Shown: piece after piece, positions 15,847 to 24,048 of the stretch
How positions within the stretch are numbered: the first letter of the stretch is position 1
Layout of the letters: every line of letters starts with the position of its first letter
Assembly (NCBI RefSeq): GCF_030283205.1
Contig: NZ_JASNWF010000013.1
Span: forward strand, 64,540-128,539
From: Actinomadura opuntiae
Lineage (GTDB): Bacteria > Actinomycetota > Actinomycetes > Streptosporangiales > Streptosporangiaceae
DNA: 64,000 nt
Direction of reading: 5' to 3'
Translations under genes and position numbers: made by a program
The notes under the pieces: model-generated
What the model was told of the DNA's origin: nothing
The model's database searches: none
The model's input: the letters and a program-made list of their open reading frames with translations, nothing else

Positions 15847-17243
15847 AGCAGCGCCGCCAGGACGAACCCGACCGCGAACGTGATGTCGCCGAACGAGGGG
15901 TGGTGGCTCGGCACGATCCCGACGTACTTCTCCTGGTTGGAGAACAGCCACACCGACACCACGACGGCGACCGCCATCGCCGCGGGCCCGGCCCAGTTGC
16001 GGCGCCGGACGTCGAAGACCATGGCGTCCACCCGCGCGTCCGCGTCCCGCACCGACCAGACCCCGCGCCGCAGCACCAGGTCGGCCAGCACCACGCCGAG
16101 CCACGGCCCGATCCAGTACGCGATGACCAGCAGGAACGCCTCGTAGTCGTGGCCGGCGTCGTCCAGCCCGAAGTAGGCGACGACGAGCCCGACCGCGCCG
16201 AACGCCCCGGCGACCAGCGCGCGCTGCAGCCGCACCGGCAGCGGCAGCCGGATCCCCGTCGCGACGAACGACATGGACCCGGAGTAGATGTTGATCGCGT
16301 TGGCGCCGACCGCGCCGACCGCGATGACCAGCAGGGTGAGGTTCGCGACGAGGGAGGGCAGGTGCCCGGTGAACGCACCGGTCGGGTCGGCGAGCGCCTC
16401 GCCGCCGAGCGTCGCGGACGCCGCGCCGACGATCTGCAGGACGGTGCAGCCGGCGAAGACGCCGAGCGACGCCCACAGGCCCGCGGCGCGCGGGCTCGTC
16501 CTGGCCGGCAGGTAGCGGGTGTAGTCGGCGGCGTAGGGGTTCCAGCCCGCCGCGTACCCGAAGCTCGCGCCGACCACGATGAGGAACGCGCCGATCCCGC
16601 CCGGTCCGGCCCCGGCAGGCGCGGGCGCGCCGGTGTCCGCCTTCGCCAGGATGATCACCGACGCGATGCCGAACACCACCGCCAGCACCGGGAACGCGTA
16701 CCGCTCGTAGGCGTGCACGAGGTTGTGCCCGAAGAACGCGACCCCCGCCTGCAGCGCGACCACGATCGCCAGGCACAGCGGCTTCGGCATCCCGGTCAGC
16801 GTGTTGAGCGCCAGCGACCCGCTGACGCTGTTCACCGCGAACCAGCCGACGCCGCCCGCCACCGAGTTGATCGCGGACGGCAGTATGTTGCCGCGGTGCC
16901 CGAACGGGACCCGGCCGAGCACCATCTCCGGCACCCCGTAGCGGGGGCCGCGCGCCGACAGGACCGCGTGCGTCACCGAGCCGAGCAGCGTGCCCACCAC
17001 GATCGCGGCGGTGGCCTGCCAGAACGTCAGCCCGAACGCGGCGACCGCGAGCACGCCGAGGAACACCGTCGCGAACTCCAGGTTCGGCGACGTCCAGGTC
17101 CACAGCAGGTTGAGCGGCCGGCCGTGCCGCTCGTCGAGGGGGATGAAGCCGGCGCCGCCCGGCTCGACGGCGGCGACCCGGGCGCCGTAGTCGCCCTCGC
17201 GGACGACCGCGCCCGCGGGCACGCCTTCTTTTATCTCCGTCAT
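15801..17243 (-). CDS. NCS1-family nucleobase permease (cytosine permease-like)
   Basis: A cytoplasmic membrane symporter of 480 residues and about 12 segments of the nucleobase:cation symporter-1 family. Visible family features are NLLWTWTSPNLEFATVFLG in the first helix, SVTHAVLSARGPRYGVPEM, NVLLPSAINS-like FGHRGNILPSAINSV, and GYAAGWNPYAADYTRYLP in the middle. Substrate could be cytosine, a purine or another ring compound. The ATG at 17243 follows AAAGG and is preferred over an upstream in-frame start that falls inside the neighbour's coding end. It lies 34 bases after the oxygenase gene, same strand, so the two likely form an operon for uptake and oxidation of a nucleobase-like compound. 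Confidence 0.88.
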   Translation of the reverse strand: MTEIKEGVPAGAVVREGDYGARVAAVEPGGAGFIPLDERHGRPLNLLWTWTSPNLEFATVFLGVLAVAAFGLTFWQATAAIVVGTLLGSVTHAVLSARGPRYGVPEMVLGRVPFGHRGNILPSAINSVAGGVGWFAVNSVSGSLALNTLTGMPKPLCLAIVVALQAGVAFFGHNLVHAYERYAFPVLAVVFGIASVIILAKADTGAPAPAGAGPGGIGAFLIVVGASFGYAAGWNPYAADYTRYLPARTSPRAAGLWASLGVFAGCTVLQIVGAASATLGGEALADPTGAFTGHLPSLVANLTLLVIAVGAVGANAINIYSGSMSFVATGIRLPLPVRLQRALVAGAFGAVGLVVAYFGLDDAGHDYEAFLLVIAYWIGPWLGVVLADLVLRRGVWSVRDADARVDAMVFDVRRRNWAGPAAMAVAVVVSVWLFSNQEKYVGIVPSHHPSFGDITFAVGFVLAALLYAVLRKVPGFRESG

Positions 17244-17277
17244 GGGGGGACCTTTCAGCTGTTCCGGCGAAGCGCGC

Positions 17278-18240
17278 TCAGGCGAGGGTGATGGCGTCGA
17301 GGCGTTCGAGGAGGAAGTCGTGCGCGCGGACGGCCGCACCGCCGGCGGTACGTCCGACGGGCGGGCCGAGCGGCTCGACGCGGGTGTCCGGGTCGCACTC
17401 GTAGAAGAAGATCAGCGACACGAGCTCCTCGTCCGGGGCGCTCGGGTCCGGCGGCAGGACGCGGTGCCGGTTGGACTTCCAGCGGCCGCCGGTCCAGTGG
17501 GCGAGCAGGTCGCCGACGTTGATGGTGAAGGAGTCCTCGACCCACGGGGCGTCCACCCAGCCGGCCTCGTCGGAGTGCACCTGGAGGCCGCCCACCCCGT
17601 CCTGCCGGTCCAGGACCGTGACGGTGCCGAAGTCGGTGTGCGGGCCGATCCGGAACTGGCCGGGCTCCGGCTCCCCGAGCTGCGACAGCGGCGGGTAGCG
17701 GTTGATGTTCAGCGTGAAGGACGGGTGCAGGGCGTGCGCCGTGAAGAAGCCCGACGGCAGGCCGAGCGCGACCGCGCACAGCGCGAGCAGGTCGTCCGAC
17801 AGCCGCTTCATCCGGGCCAGGTAGCGCGTCAGCAGCGCCTCCAGCTCCGGCACCTCGTCCGGCCACACGTTCGACAGGAACCACTCGGCGTCGAAGAACG
17901 GGTCGCCGGTCGGGCGGTCCGCGCCGACCGCGAACGTCTCCTTCAGGTCCGGCGGCGTCGCGGTGCCCTCGGCGTACCCGTTGGCCTCGACGCCGGGCGG
18001 CAGCCAGCCGCGCTCCCCCACGGTCGCCGCGTACCGCCGCTTGGCCTCCTGCGGCAGCGCGAAGAACCGCTTCGCGGCGGCGCGGATCGCGTCCCGTTCC
18101 GCGGCGGGCACCCCGTGCCTGGTGACGACCAGGAAGCCGATCTCGCTCAGCGCGGCGTCGACCCGCGCGGCCACGGTGGCGCGGTCGCGCTCACCGCCGC
18201 GGAACCAGGGGGCGAGGTCGACGATCGGGACGGCTGTCAT
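17278..18240 (-). CDS. Isopenicillin-N-synthase-like 2OG-Fe(II) oxygenase
   Basis: A 320-residue cytosolic non-heme iron oxygenase with the N-terminal DIOX_N region (VPIVDLAPWF) and a C-terminal jelly roll. Iron ligands are H201 and D203 (GPHTDFG) and H259 (SNRHRVL). The usual downstream RXS motif that binds 2-oxoglutarate or substrate is changed: the segment reads EELVSLIFFY, with leucine where arginine is expected. It sits directly upstream of a nucleobase permease on the same strand, suggesting it oxidises an imported purine/pyrimidine-like ring; this is inference. The ATG at 18240 gives the family N-terminus. Confidence 0.85.
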   Translation of the reverse strand: MTAVPIVDLAPWFRGGERDRATVAARVDAALSEIGFLVVTRHGVPAAERDAIRAAAKRFFALPQEAKRRYAATVGERGWLPPGVEANGYAEGTATPPDLKETFAVGADRPTGDPFFDAEWFLSNVWPDEVPELEALLTRYLARMKRLSDDLLALCAVALGLPSGFFTAHALHPSFTLNINRYPPLSQLGEPEPGQFRIGPHTDFGTVTVLDRQDGVGGLQVHSDEAGWVDAPWVEDSFTINVGDLLAHWTGGRWKSNRHRVLPPDPSAPDEELVSLIFFYECDPDTRVEPLGPPVGRTAGGAAVRAHDFLLERLDAITLA

Positions 18241-18490
18241 GGAACGGTCCTTTCCGAGCGGGTGCGGCGCTGCGCTCACTATCGCTGGCGATCAAGGCCG
18301 GATCACCCCCCGAAACGGAGATGAAACCGTCACTTCGGAAGAATTAACGTGGTCGGAACACACGGGGGCCGGTGGCCCTCCGGACGGTCCCCGGATGACC
18401 GGCATCGGCCGACTTCGGACGCCCATTGACCCGGGGCCGCGGTGAGACCAAGATCTCCCCGAACGCCGCGGATCTCCCCGGAGGTGGACG

Positions 18491-20476
18491 ATGCGTGCCC
18501 GGTCCTTGCGTGCCCTGTCTCTGCGCGCCCTCGCTTCGGGCGCGGCTCCGGCCCTGGCCGCGGCCCTGCTCGCCGTGACGCCGGCGTCCGCCGACACCGC
18601 CCCCGCGGGCGGCGACGGCTGCGACCCGATCGACCCGGCGTCGTGCCTGCTGCCGTTCCCGAGCAACTGGTACACCAGGGCCGATCCGCACACCGCCACC
18701 GGCCTGCGCGTCGACATGCGCACGACGTTGAAGAACGCGCTCGGCCTGCCCGTCTCGCCGGACGAGTGGAACCGGGCGGACGGCTTCTCCCCCGGCTCGG
18801 ACCTGCTCGCCCGCGTCCCCGGCGTGGACCTGGCGCGCAGCGGCGCCGCGCCCGTCACCGACATCGGCGCGTCGCTGAAGCCGGACGCGCCGATCGTCCT
18901 TGTCGACACCGCGACCGGGCAGCGCTGGCCGTACTGGGCCGAACTGGACGCCAACGCGCCCGACGACCGCAAGGCGCTGATCGTCCGGCCCGCGAAGAAT
19001 CTCGTCGAGGGCCACCGCTACGCGGTCGCGCTGCGGAACCTGCGCGACGCGTCCGGGAACCTGCTCGGGCCGAACGCGGCGTTCAGCAAGATCCTCGGCC
19101 CGGCGCTGCCGTCGACCGACCCGCTGCACGCGCGGCAGAAGGCCGAGAAGAAGGTGCTCGCCGACCTCGCCGGGCGCGGCGTCGGCACGAACGGCCTGTA
19201 CCTGGCCTGGGACTTCACCGTCGCCAGCGCGCGGAGCATCGCCGGCCCGATGCTGCACGTCCGCGACGACGCGCTCCGCAAGCTCGGGAACGCGTCGCCG
19301 TCGTTCCTGGTCACGAAGGTGACCAACGACGTCGACGACAAGATCGCGCGTGAGGTGAAGGGCGTCGTGTGGGCGCCGAGCTACCTCGACCAGTACGGCG
19401 GGCTCCCCGGATCGGCGTTCCACTACGGCAAGGACGGCCTCCCCGCGCAGCTGCCCGGCAACAGCCAGGCCGTCCCGTTCCAGTGCGAGATCCCGAAGGC
19501 CGCGTTCGGCAAGCCCGCGAACCCCGCCCTCTACGGGCACGGCCTGCTCGGCAGCGAGGGCGAGGTCGACGCCGGGAACGTCAAGGCGATGGCCGCCGAG
19601 CACGACTTCGTGTTCTGCGCGACCAAGTGGATCGGCATGTCCGACGAGGACGTCCCGAACGTCATCTCCGCGCTCGCCGACATCACCCGGTTCCGCACCG
19701 TCGCCGACCGCCTCCAGCAGAGCATGCTGAACTTCGTCTTCCTCGGCCGCGCGATGACCCGCGGCTTCGCCGGCAACGCGGCCTTCCAGGACGGCGCGGG
19801 CAAGCCGCTGATCGCGCCCGGCGCGCCGCTCACCTACGACGGCAACAGCCAGGGCGGCATCATGGGCGGCGCGCTCACCGCGGTCTCCCCCGACCTGCAC
19901 CGCTCCGTCCTCGGCGTCCCGGCGATGAACTACAGCACGCTGCTCAACCGCAGCGCCGACTTCCCGCAGTACGCCAAGGTCCTCGACCTGTTCTACCCCG
20001 ACAAGCTCGACCAGCAGATCGGCCTCGCGCTGATCCAGATGCTGTGGGACCGCGGCGAGGCCGACGGCTACGCCTGGCACATGACCGACGACCCGTATCC
20101 GGGCACGCCGAAGCACCAGGTTCTGATGCACGTCGCGTTCGGCGACCACCAGGTCGCGACCGTCGCCGCCGAGGTCGAGGCCCGTACGATCGGCGCCCGG
20201 ATCCACGCCCCGACCGTCCGGCCCGGACGCAGCCTCGACAAGGTCCCGTACTGGGGCGTCCCGACGTTCGGCGCGTCCACCGGCGGCTCGGCGATGGTCG
20301 TCTGGGACAGCGGCTCCCCCGCCCCGCCGACCACCAACACGCCGCCCACCGAAGGCCGCGACCCGCACTCCGACCCGCGCGGCAACGCCGACGCGCGGAA
20401 GCAGAAGGCGATCTTCCTGACCACCGGGCAGACCGTCGACGTCTGCGGCGGCGGCCCCTGCGTGATCACCCCCTGA
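18491..20476 (+). CDS. Secreted alpha/beta-hydrolase-like protein
   Basis: A 661-residue exported protein with a Sec signal (basic start, hydrophobic stretch, cleavage near ASA-DT at residues 33-36). A nucleophile elbow GNSQG is seen with S453, preceded by strand LTYD. A later FGDHQV (D552, H553) could supply the rest of a Ser-His-Asp triad. The N-terminal half resembles a beta-rich lipase/esterase accessory domain (CLLPFPSNWYT). Closely related large secreted proteins occur in actinomycetes but I know of no assigned substrate; lipid or ester hydrolysis is a guess. GGAGG lies 7 bases before the ATG. Confidence 0.7.
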   Translation: MRARSLRALSLRALASGAAPALAAALLAVTPASADTAPAGGDGCDPIDPASCLLPFPSNWYTRADPHTATGLRVDMRTTLKNALGLPVSPDEWNRADGFSPGSDLLARVPGVDLARSGAAPVTDIGASLKPDAPIVLVDTATGQRWPYWAELDANAPDDRKALIVRPAKNLVEGHRYAVALRNLRDASGNLLGPNAAFSKILGPALPSTDPLHARQKAEKKVLADLAGRGVGTNGLYLAWDFTVASARSIAGPMLHVRDDALRKLGNASPSFLVTKVTNDVDDKIAREVKGVVWAPSYLDQYGGLPGSAFHYGKDGLPAQLPGNSQAVPFQCEIPKAAFGKPANPALYGHGLLGSEGEVDAGNVKAMAAEHDFVFCATKWIGMSDEDVPNVISALADITRFRTVADRLQQSMLNFVFLGRAMTRGFAGNAAFQDGAGKPLIAPGAPLTYDGNSQGGIMGGALTAVSPDLHRSVLGVPAMNYSTLLNRSADFPQYAKVLDLFYPDKLDQQIGLALIQMLWDRGEADGYAWHMTDDPYPGTPKHQVLMHVAFGDHQVATVAAEVEARTIGARIHAPTVRPGRSLDKVPYWGVPTFGASTGGSAMVVWDSGSPAPPTTNTPPTEGRDPHSDPRGNADARKQKAIFLTTGQTVDVCGGGPCVITP

Positions 20477-20498
20477 CGCGCGCTGGGAGAATCGGATC

Positions 20499-21203
20499 AT
20501 GCTCCAGGTCTGCCCCAACGGGACGCGGGCCGCGGGCGTCCCGGTCACGCCGGACGAGCTCGCGACCGCCGTGCGCGCGGCCGTCGACGTCGGCGCGCAG
20601 GACGTCCACCTGCATCCCCGCGACGACACCGGCGCCGACACCCTGGACCCCGGCCACGTCGCCGCCGCGCTGTCGGCCGTCCGCGAGGCCGCGCCGGGCG
20701 TGCCCGTCGGCGTCACCACCGGCGCGTGGACCGCCGCCGACGCCGCCGAGCGCGCGGCGCTGATCCGGTCGTGGACCGTCCTGCCCGACCACGCGTCGGT
20801 CAACTTCCACGAGGACGGCGCCGAACGCGTCGCCGAGACCCTCCTCGACCGCGGCGTCGCCGTGGAGGCCGGGATCTTCTCCGGCACCGAGGCCGCCGCG
20901 CGCTTCCTGCGCTGGCCTCGCGCCCGCGAGGTGCTGCGCGTCCTCGCCGAGGTCACCGACACCGACCCCGAGTCCGCCACCGACGCCGCGAAGGACCTCC
21001 TGCACGCGCTCGGCACCGGCCACGGCCGCCCGGTCCTGCTGCACGGCGAGGACGGCGGCGCCTGGCCCGTGCTGCGGCTCGCCGTCCGGTTCAACCTCGA
21101 CACCCGCATCGGCCTGGAGGACGTCCTCACCCTCCCGGACGGCACCGCGGCGGTCGACAACACCGCCCTCGTCCAGACGGCGAAGACGCTGATGACCGGA
21201 TAA
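20499..21203 (+). CDS. BKACE-family beta-keto acid cleavage enzyme (DUF849), short form
   Basis: A 234-residue TIM-barrel lyase of the family named for 3-keto-5-aminohexanoate cleavage enzyme. Family members condense a beta-keto acid with acetyl-CoA and split it, using a zinc ion held by the HxH of VHLHPRD (seen near residue 32). The N-terminus MLQVCPNG is typical. It is shorter than the usual 270-310 residues; compact actinobacterial versions are common. It begins 22 bases after the secreted hydrolase and may be co-transcribed. Substrate not predictable. Confidence 0.8.
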   Translation: MLQVCPNGTRAAGVPVTPDELATAVRAAVDVGAQDVHLHPRDDTGADTLDPGHVAAALSAVREAAPGVPVGVTTGAWTAADAAERAALIRSWTVLPDHASVNFHEDGAERVAETLLDRGVAVEAGIFSGTEAAARFLRWPRAREVLRVLAEVTDTDPESATDAAKDLLHALGTGHGRPVLLHGEDGGAWPVLRLAVRFNLDTRIGLEDVLTLPDGTAAVDNTALVQTAKTLMTG

Positions 21204-21374
21204 CGGCGGGTACGGAACCCGCCGGCGGCGCCCGCCCGGCGTCCCCGCTCACCTGGCTGGACGGATCGGAACGAACAGGAACGGGCCGATGCCCCGCAAC
21301 GGGTTGGCAACCTTACGTGCTCGCGCGATGCTTTTGAGTCACCGGACAGGCCGGCTCAACCGACTGGGGGCACC

Positions 21375-21752
21375 GTGAAGGACACCGCCGTCGCCATGGT
21401 CGTCATCGAACACGAGCGGCACACCACCGTGCTGCTGACCGGGGAGATGGACCGGGCGTCCGCCCCCGCCGTCCGGACGCGGCTGATGCACTTCGCCGCC
21501 CGCCCCATCGTCCTGGACGTCGCCGGCGTCTCCTTCTTCGACGCCGAGGGCATGCGCGCCGTCGCGCACTGCGCCCGCCGCTGCGAGGACAACGGCGCCG
21601 CCCTCGCGGTGGTCGGCGCCCGGCCCTTCGCCCAGCGCATGTTCCGCGTCCTCGGCCTCGACGAGCGCATCCCCCTGTGCTCCTCGATGGACGAGGCCCT
21701 CTGGTGCGCCCTCCCGCGCAGCGACGACGAGATCGCCGCCTGGCTGGCCTAG
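21375..21752 (+). CDS. STAS-domain protein, anti-sigma antagonist-like, lacking phosphoacceptor serine
   Basis: A single STAS domain of 125 residues. The core reads TVLLTGEMDRASAPAV then IVLDVAGVSFFDAEGMRAV, clearly the SpoIIAA/RsbV fold. In classical antagonists the turn is DSSG or DSTG and is phosphorylated by an anti-sigma kinase; here it is D56-A57-E58-G59, so no acceptor is present and one position is acidic. It could act constitutively or respond otherwise. No anti-sigma kinase or sigma factor is adjacent. The GTG start follows GGGGGCACC. Confidence 0.85.
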   Translation: MKDTAVAMVVIEHERHTTVLLTGEMDRASAPAVRTRLMHFAARPIVLDVAGVSFFDAEGMRAVAHCARRCEDNGAALAVVGARPFAQRMFRVLGLDERIPLCSSMDEALWCALPRSDDEIAAWLA

Positions 21753-21766
21753 CCGCGGCGCGGCGC

Positions 21767-22063
21767 TCAGCCGGCCGACAGGTACCGCTCGACCGACTCC
21801 ACCTTCGCGTCCAACGCGCCCGTCACCCCCGGCCGCAGATCGGCCTTCACCACCAGGCTCACCCGCGGCGCCCGCGCGGCCACCGCGTCCGTGGCGGCCT
21901 TCACCACCGCCATCACCTCGTCCCACTCCCCCTCCACCGTCGTGAACATCGCGTCGGTGCGGTTCGGCAGGCCGCTGGCCCGCACCACCCGCACCGCCTC
22001 CGCGACCAGTTCACCGACGTCCTCCCCCGTGCCGAGCGGGGTCACCGAGAACGCGACGAGCAC
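21767..22063 (-). CDS. MTH1187-family thiamine-binding protein
   Basis: A 98-residue ferredoxin-like fold protein of the MTH1187/YkoF-like (DUF77) group. Motifs seen: MLVAFSVTPLGTGEDVGELVAEAVRVV, SGLPNRTDAMFTTVEG and RVSLVVKADLRPG, which match the family. Some members bind thiamine or its precursors. The GTG start is supported by AGGAGGTGCGTT directly upstream; that ribosome site overlaps the end of the previous gene, indicating translational coupling. Confidence 0.85.
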   Translation of the reverse strand: MLVAFSVTPLGTGEDVGELVAEAVRVVRASGLPNRTDAMFTTVEGEWDEVMAVVKAATDAVAARAPRVSLVVKADLRPGVTGALDAKVESVERYLSAG

Positions 22064-22077
22064 AACGCACCTCCTGA

Positions 22078-22470
22078 TCAGGGCTGCACCACCTGCCTCA
22101 CCACGATCTCATTCAGCCGCCGCTCCACGATCGCCCCCACCGGCCAGTCGCGCACCAGGCAGCGCAGCAGCGCCGCGTCGTGCTCGGCGAACGACGGATC
22201 GCAGCCCTGCTGCTCCAGGCTGGAGCGGATCGCCTCCACATAGTCCTCGTCGGTGAACCCCGGCACGTCCCGCACCATCGCCGTCGTCGTCGCACGGTGC
22301 GAGTTCAGCCCGGCGAACGAGCGGCCGCACCCGCAGCCGCCGTCCGGGTCGTCCCGGTCACGGGCGCACACCACGCCGATGTGCACCAGCTCGCCCTCGA
22401 CGCACCAGTCGAAATCGTTGTCGCGCAAACCCTGGCCGGCGTTGGTGGCAGTGAGCAGCTTCAAGGCCAT
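22078..22470 (-). CDS. Conserved actinobacterial protein of unknown function
   Basis: A 130-residue soluble protein I do not recognise by function. It carries the segment WCVEGELVHIGVVCARDRDD followed by a Cys/Gly motif GGCGCGRSFAGLNSH, whose two cysteines and histidine could bind metal. The C-terminal half is helical. It is the first gene of a two-gene unit with the thiamine-binding protein (14 bases between them). Divergent from the enoyl-CoA hydratase gene by 62 bases. Codon use is normal for the window, so it is a real gene. Confidence 0.75.
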   Translation of the reverse strand: MALKLLTATNAGQGLRDNDFDWCVEGELVHIGVVCARDRDDPDGGCGCGRSFAGLNSHRATTTAMVRDVPGFTDEDYVEAIRSSLEQQGCDPSFAEHDAALLRCLVRDWPVGAIVERRLNEIVVRQVVQP

Positions 22471-22532
22471 ACCCCCTCGGCGTCCGTGGACCAGCCCACC
22501 GTACGACGAGGGTCTGACGTAACGTCGGGAGC

Positions 22533-23306
22533 ATGAGCGAAGCCGATGACGTCCTCCTCAGCCGCGACGGCGACATCACCACCATCACCATGAACCGCCC
22601 GCGCCGCCGCAATGCCCTGTCCAAGGCCTTCCTCCTGCAGCTCACCGGCGCCTTCACCGAGACCGCCGGCACCGACGCCCGCGGGATCGTCCTCGCCGCC
22701 AACGGCCCCGTCTTCTCCGCCGGCCACGACTTCGCCGACATGGCCGGAGCCTCCCACGCCGACGTCCGCGACCTCCTGCGCACCTGCACCGTCCTGATGC
22801 AGACGATCCAGTCCGTTCCCCAGGTCGTGATCGCCCGCGTCCACGGCCTCGCGACCGCCGCCGGCTGCCAGCTCGTCGCGTCCTGCGACCTCGCCGTCGC
22901 CGCCGAGAGCGCCGCGTTCGCCGCCCCCGGCGGCAAGGGCGGCTGGTTCTGCCACACCCCCCTCGTCGCGATCTCCCGCAACATCGGCCGCAAACGCGCC
23001 GCCGAAATGGCCCTCACCGGCGACACCGTCGACGCCGCCACCGCCGCCGACTGGGGCCTCGTCAACTACGCCGTCCCCGACGACGACCTCGACAAGGCCA
23101 CCCTCGCCCTCCTCCAGCGCGCCACCCAGGGCAGCCCCCGCAGCAAAGCCCTCGGCAAACAGGCCATGTACGCCCAGCTCGACCGCCCCGAAGCCGACGC
23201 CTACACCTACGCCGTCGAAGTGATGGCCGCTTCCAGCCAGACCCCCGAAGCCCAGGAGGGCATGCACGCCTTCCTGGACAAACGCCGCCCCACCTGGCCC
23301 GCCTGA
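22533..23306 (+). CDS. Enoyl-CoA hydratase/isomerase-family protein
   Basis: A crotonase-fold protein of 257 residues. The oxyanion-hole segments are present: NRPRRRNALSKAF, SAGHDFADM and VHGLATAAGCQLVASCDLAVA. The two glutamates that catalyse hydration in true enoyl-CoA hydratases are not found at their usual places (the region reads APGGKGGWFCHTPLVAISR). It resembles ECHDC3-like members instead, so hydratase activity is doubtful. It stands alone, followed by a tRNA gene. Confidence 0.88.
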   Translation: MSEADDVLLSRDGDITTITMNRPRRRNALSKAFLLQLTGAFTETAGTDARGIVLAANGPVFSAGHDFADMAGASHADVRDLLRTCTVLMQTIQSVPQVVIARVHGLATAAGCQLVASCDLAVAAESAAFAAPGGKGGWFCHTPLVAISRNIGRKRAAEMALTGDTVDAATAADWGLVNYAVPDDDLDKATLALLQRATQGSPRSKALGKQAMYAQLDRPEADAYTYAVEVMAASSQTPEAQEGMHAFLDKRRPTWPA

Positions 23307-23407
23307 CCCGCCCGCCGCCACTTCCCGGTGGCCCCCGCCGACACCCCGCCGCTAGGATGGCACCCGGCACGCCCCCGACCACGCGTCACCGACGGGGCGC
23401 CGCCTCC

Positions 23408-23481
23408 GGGGTGGTAGCTCAGCTGGTCAGAGCAGGAGACTCATAATCTCCCGGTCGCGGGTTCGAGTCCCGCCCGCCCTA
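23408..23481 (+). tRNA. tRNA-Met (anticodon CAT)
   Basis: A 74-nt cloverleaf can be folded by hand: acceptor GGGGTGG/CCGCCCT with two G-T pairs, D-arm GCTC...GAGC, anticodon stem GGAGA/TCTCC with loop CTCATAA (anticodon CAT), and T-arm GCGGG-TTCGAGT-CCCGC. The CCA end is not encoded. The anticodon stem lacks the three G-C pairs of an initiator, so it is elongator Met; an Ile tRNA with modified C34 cannot be fully excluded. Confidence 0.92.
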
Positions 23482-23495
23482 CGGGCGTGGTGTTC

Positions 23496-23512
23496 GGCGG
23501 CCTTCGGCCGCC
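23496..23512 (+). terminator. Hairpin after tRNA-Met
   Basis: GGCGGCC-TTC-GGCCGCC forms a 7-bp perfect stem 14 bases beyond the tRNA. No T-run follows, as is usual for actinomycete terminators, so it may equally be a processing or stabilising structure. Confidence 0.5.
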
Positions 23513-23525
23513 TTCCCGCCACCGT

Positions 23526-23581
23526 GGTGTCTTTCTGGGGGGCGACCCCCAGACCCCCGGTGTGGGGGCTCCGCCCCCCAC
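23526..23581. repeat. Duplicated double-hairpin element, copy 1
   Basis: Begins GGTGTCTTTCTGGGGGGC and contains two self-complementary parts: CTGGGGG/CCCCCAG and GTGGGGG-CTCC-GCCCCCAC. A nearly identical copy begins 106 bases later. This looks like a REP-type intergenic palindrome of high-GC actinomycetes. Confidence 0.75.
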
Positions 23582-23631
23582 GGGCTGGGGCCGCATGCTC
23601 ATCGCCCTTCGGGTGATTTCGCCCTCGCCGC

Positions 23632-23686
23632 GGTGTCTTTCTGGGGGGCGACCCCCAGACCCCCGATGTGGGGGCTCCGCCCCCAC
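23632..23686. repeat. Duplicated double-hairpin element, copy 2
   Basis: Same order of hairpins as copy 1, differing by a few bases (CCCCCGATG for CCCCCGGTG, one fewer C near the end). The two copies are direct repeats separated by about 50 bases that contain a small CGCCCTTCGGGTG hairpin. Confidence 0.75.
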
Positions 23687-24048
23687 GCCCCCTCCCGGTA
23701 CCGGTTAGGGGGAAGCGCCGGTCAGCCGGTGGCGAGCGCCCACGCTCGTTGGCAGTGCGAGCACTGATCACACCGCCGCACGGACACGCCGCTTTTGCCG
23801 GACCACGCGGCGACCTGGGCCGTCGCGATCGCGTGCGAAGCCGGATTCGAGCTTGCGAGGATCCGATCGCGCAGCGAGCCCCCAGGGCGAGTCGGAGCGA
23901 TACAGCGATCGCACGCATTGCCCGCCGAAGGAAGGCCCTCTAGGGCCTGACGCCAAGGGCAATGCAAGATAACTCGTACTCCAGGACTAGGGGAAGTCAG
24001 ACCTGGTACCGAGTGACGGGTGAGGTGACTCGTCGGTAGGGTCCGCGT
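23687..24048. other. Gene-poor stretch between repeats and lprG
   Basis: Composition is visibly less GC-rich than the surrounding genes from about 23740 on. An 81-codon minus-strand frame (23722-23967) contains several cysteines (CDRC, CDQCSHC) but lacks a ribosome site and codon bias I could trust. It could be a decayed remnant next to a tRNA. Nothing else is recognised before the lprG promoter. Confidence 0.4.

Noticed and set aside
15252..17291. 679-codon plus-strand open frame antisense to the NCS1 permease
   Set aside because: Composition is Arg/His/Gln-rich with no domain, while the opposite strand encodes a clear permease.
23408..23481. Initiator tRNA-fMet
   Set aside because: The anticodon stem lacks the three consecutive G-C pairs and the first acceptor pair can form (G-T), so it is elongator-like.
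23722..23967. 81-residue cysteine-containing frame on the minus strand
   Set aside because: No ribosome site, weak codon bias and no family recognised; left as part of the gene-poor stretch.
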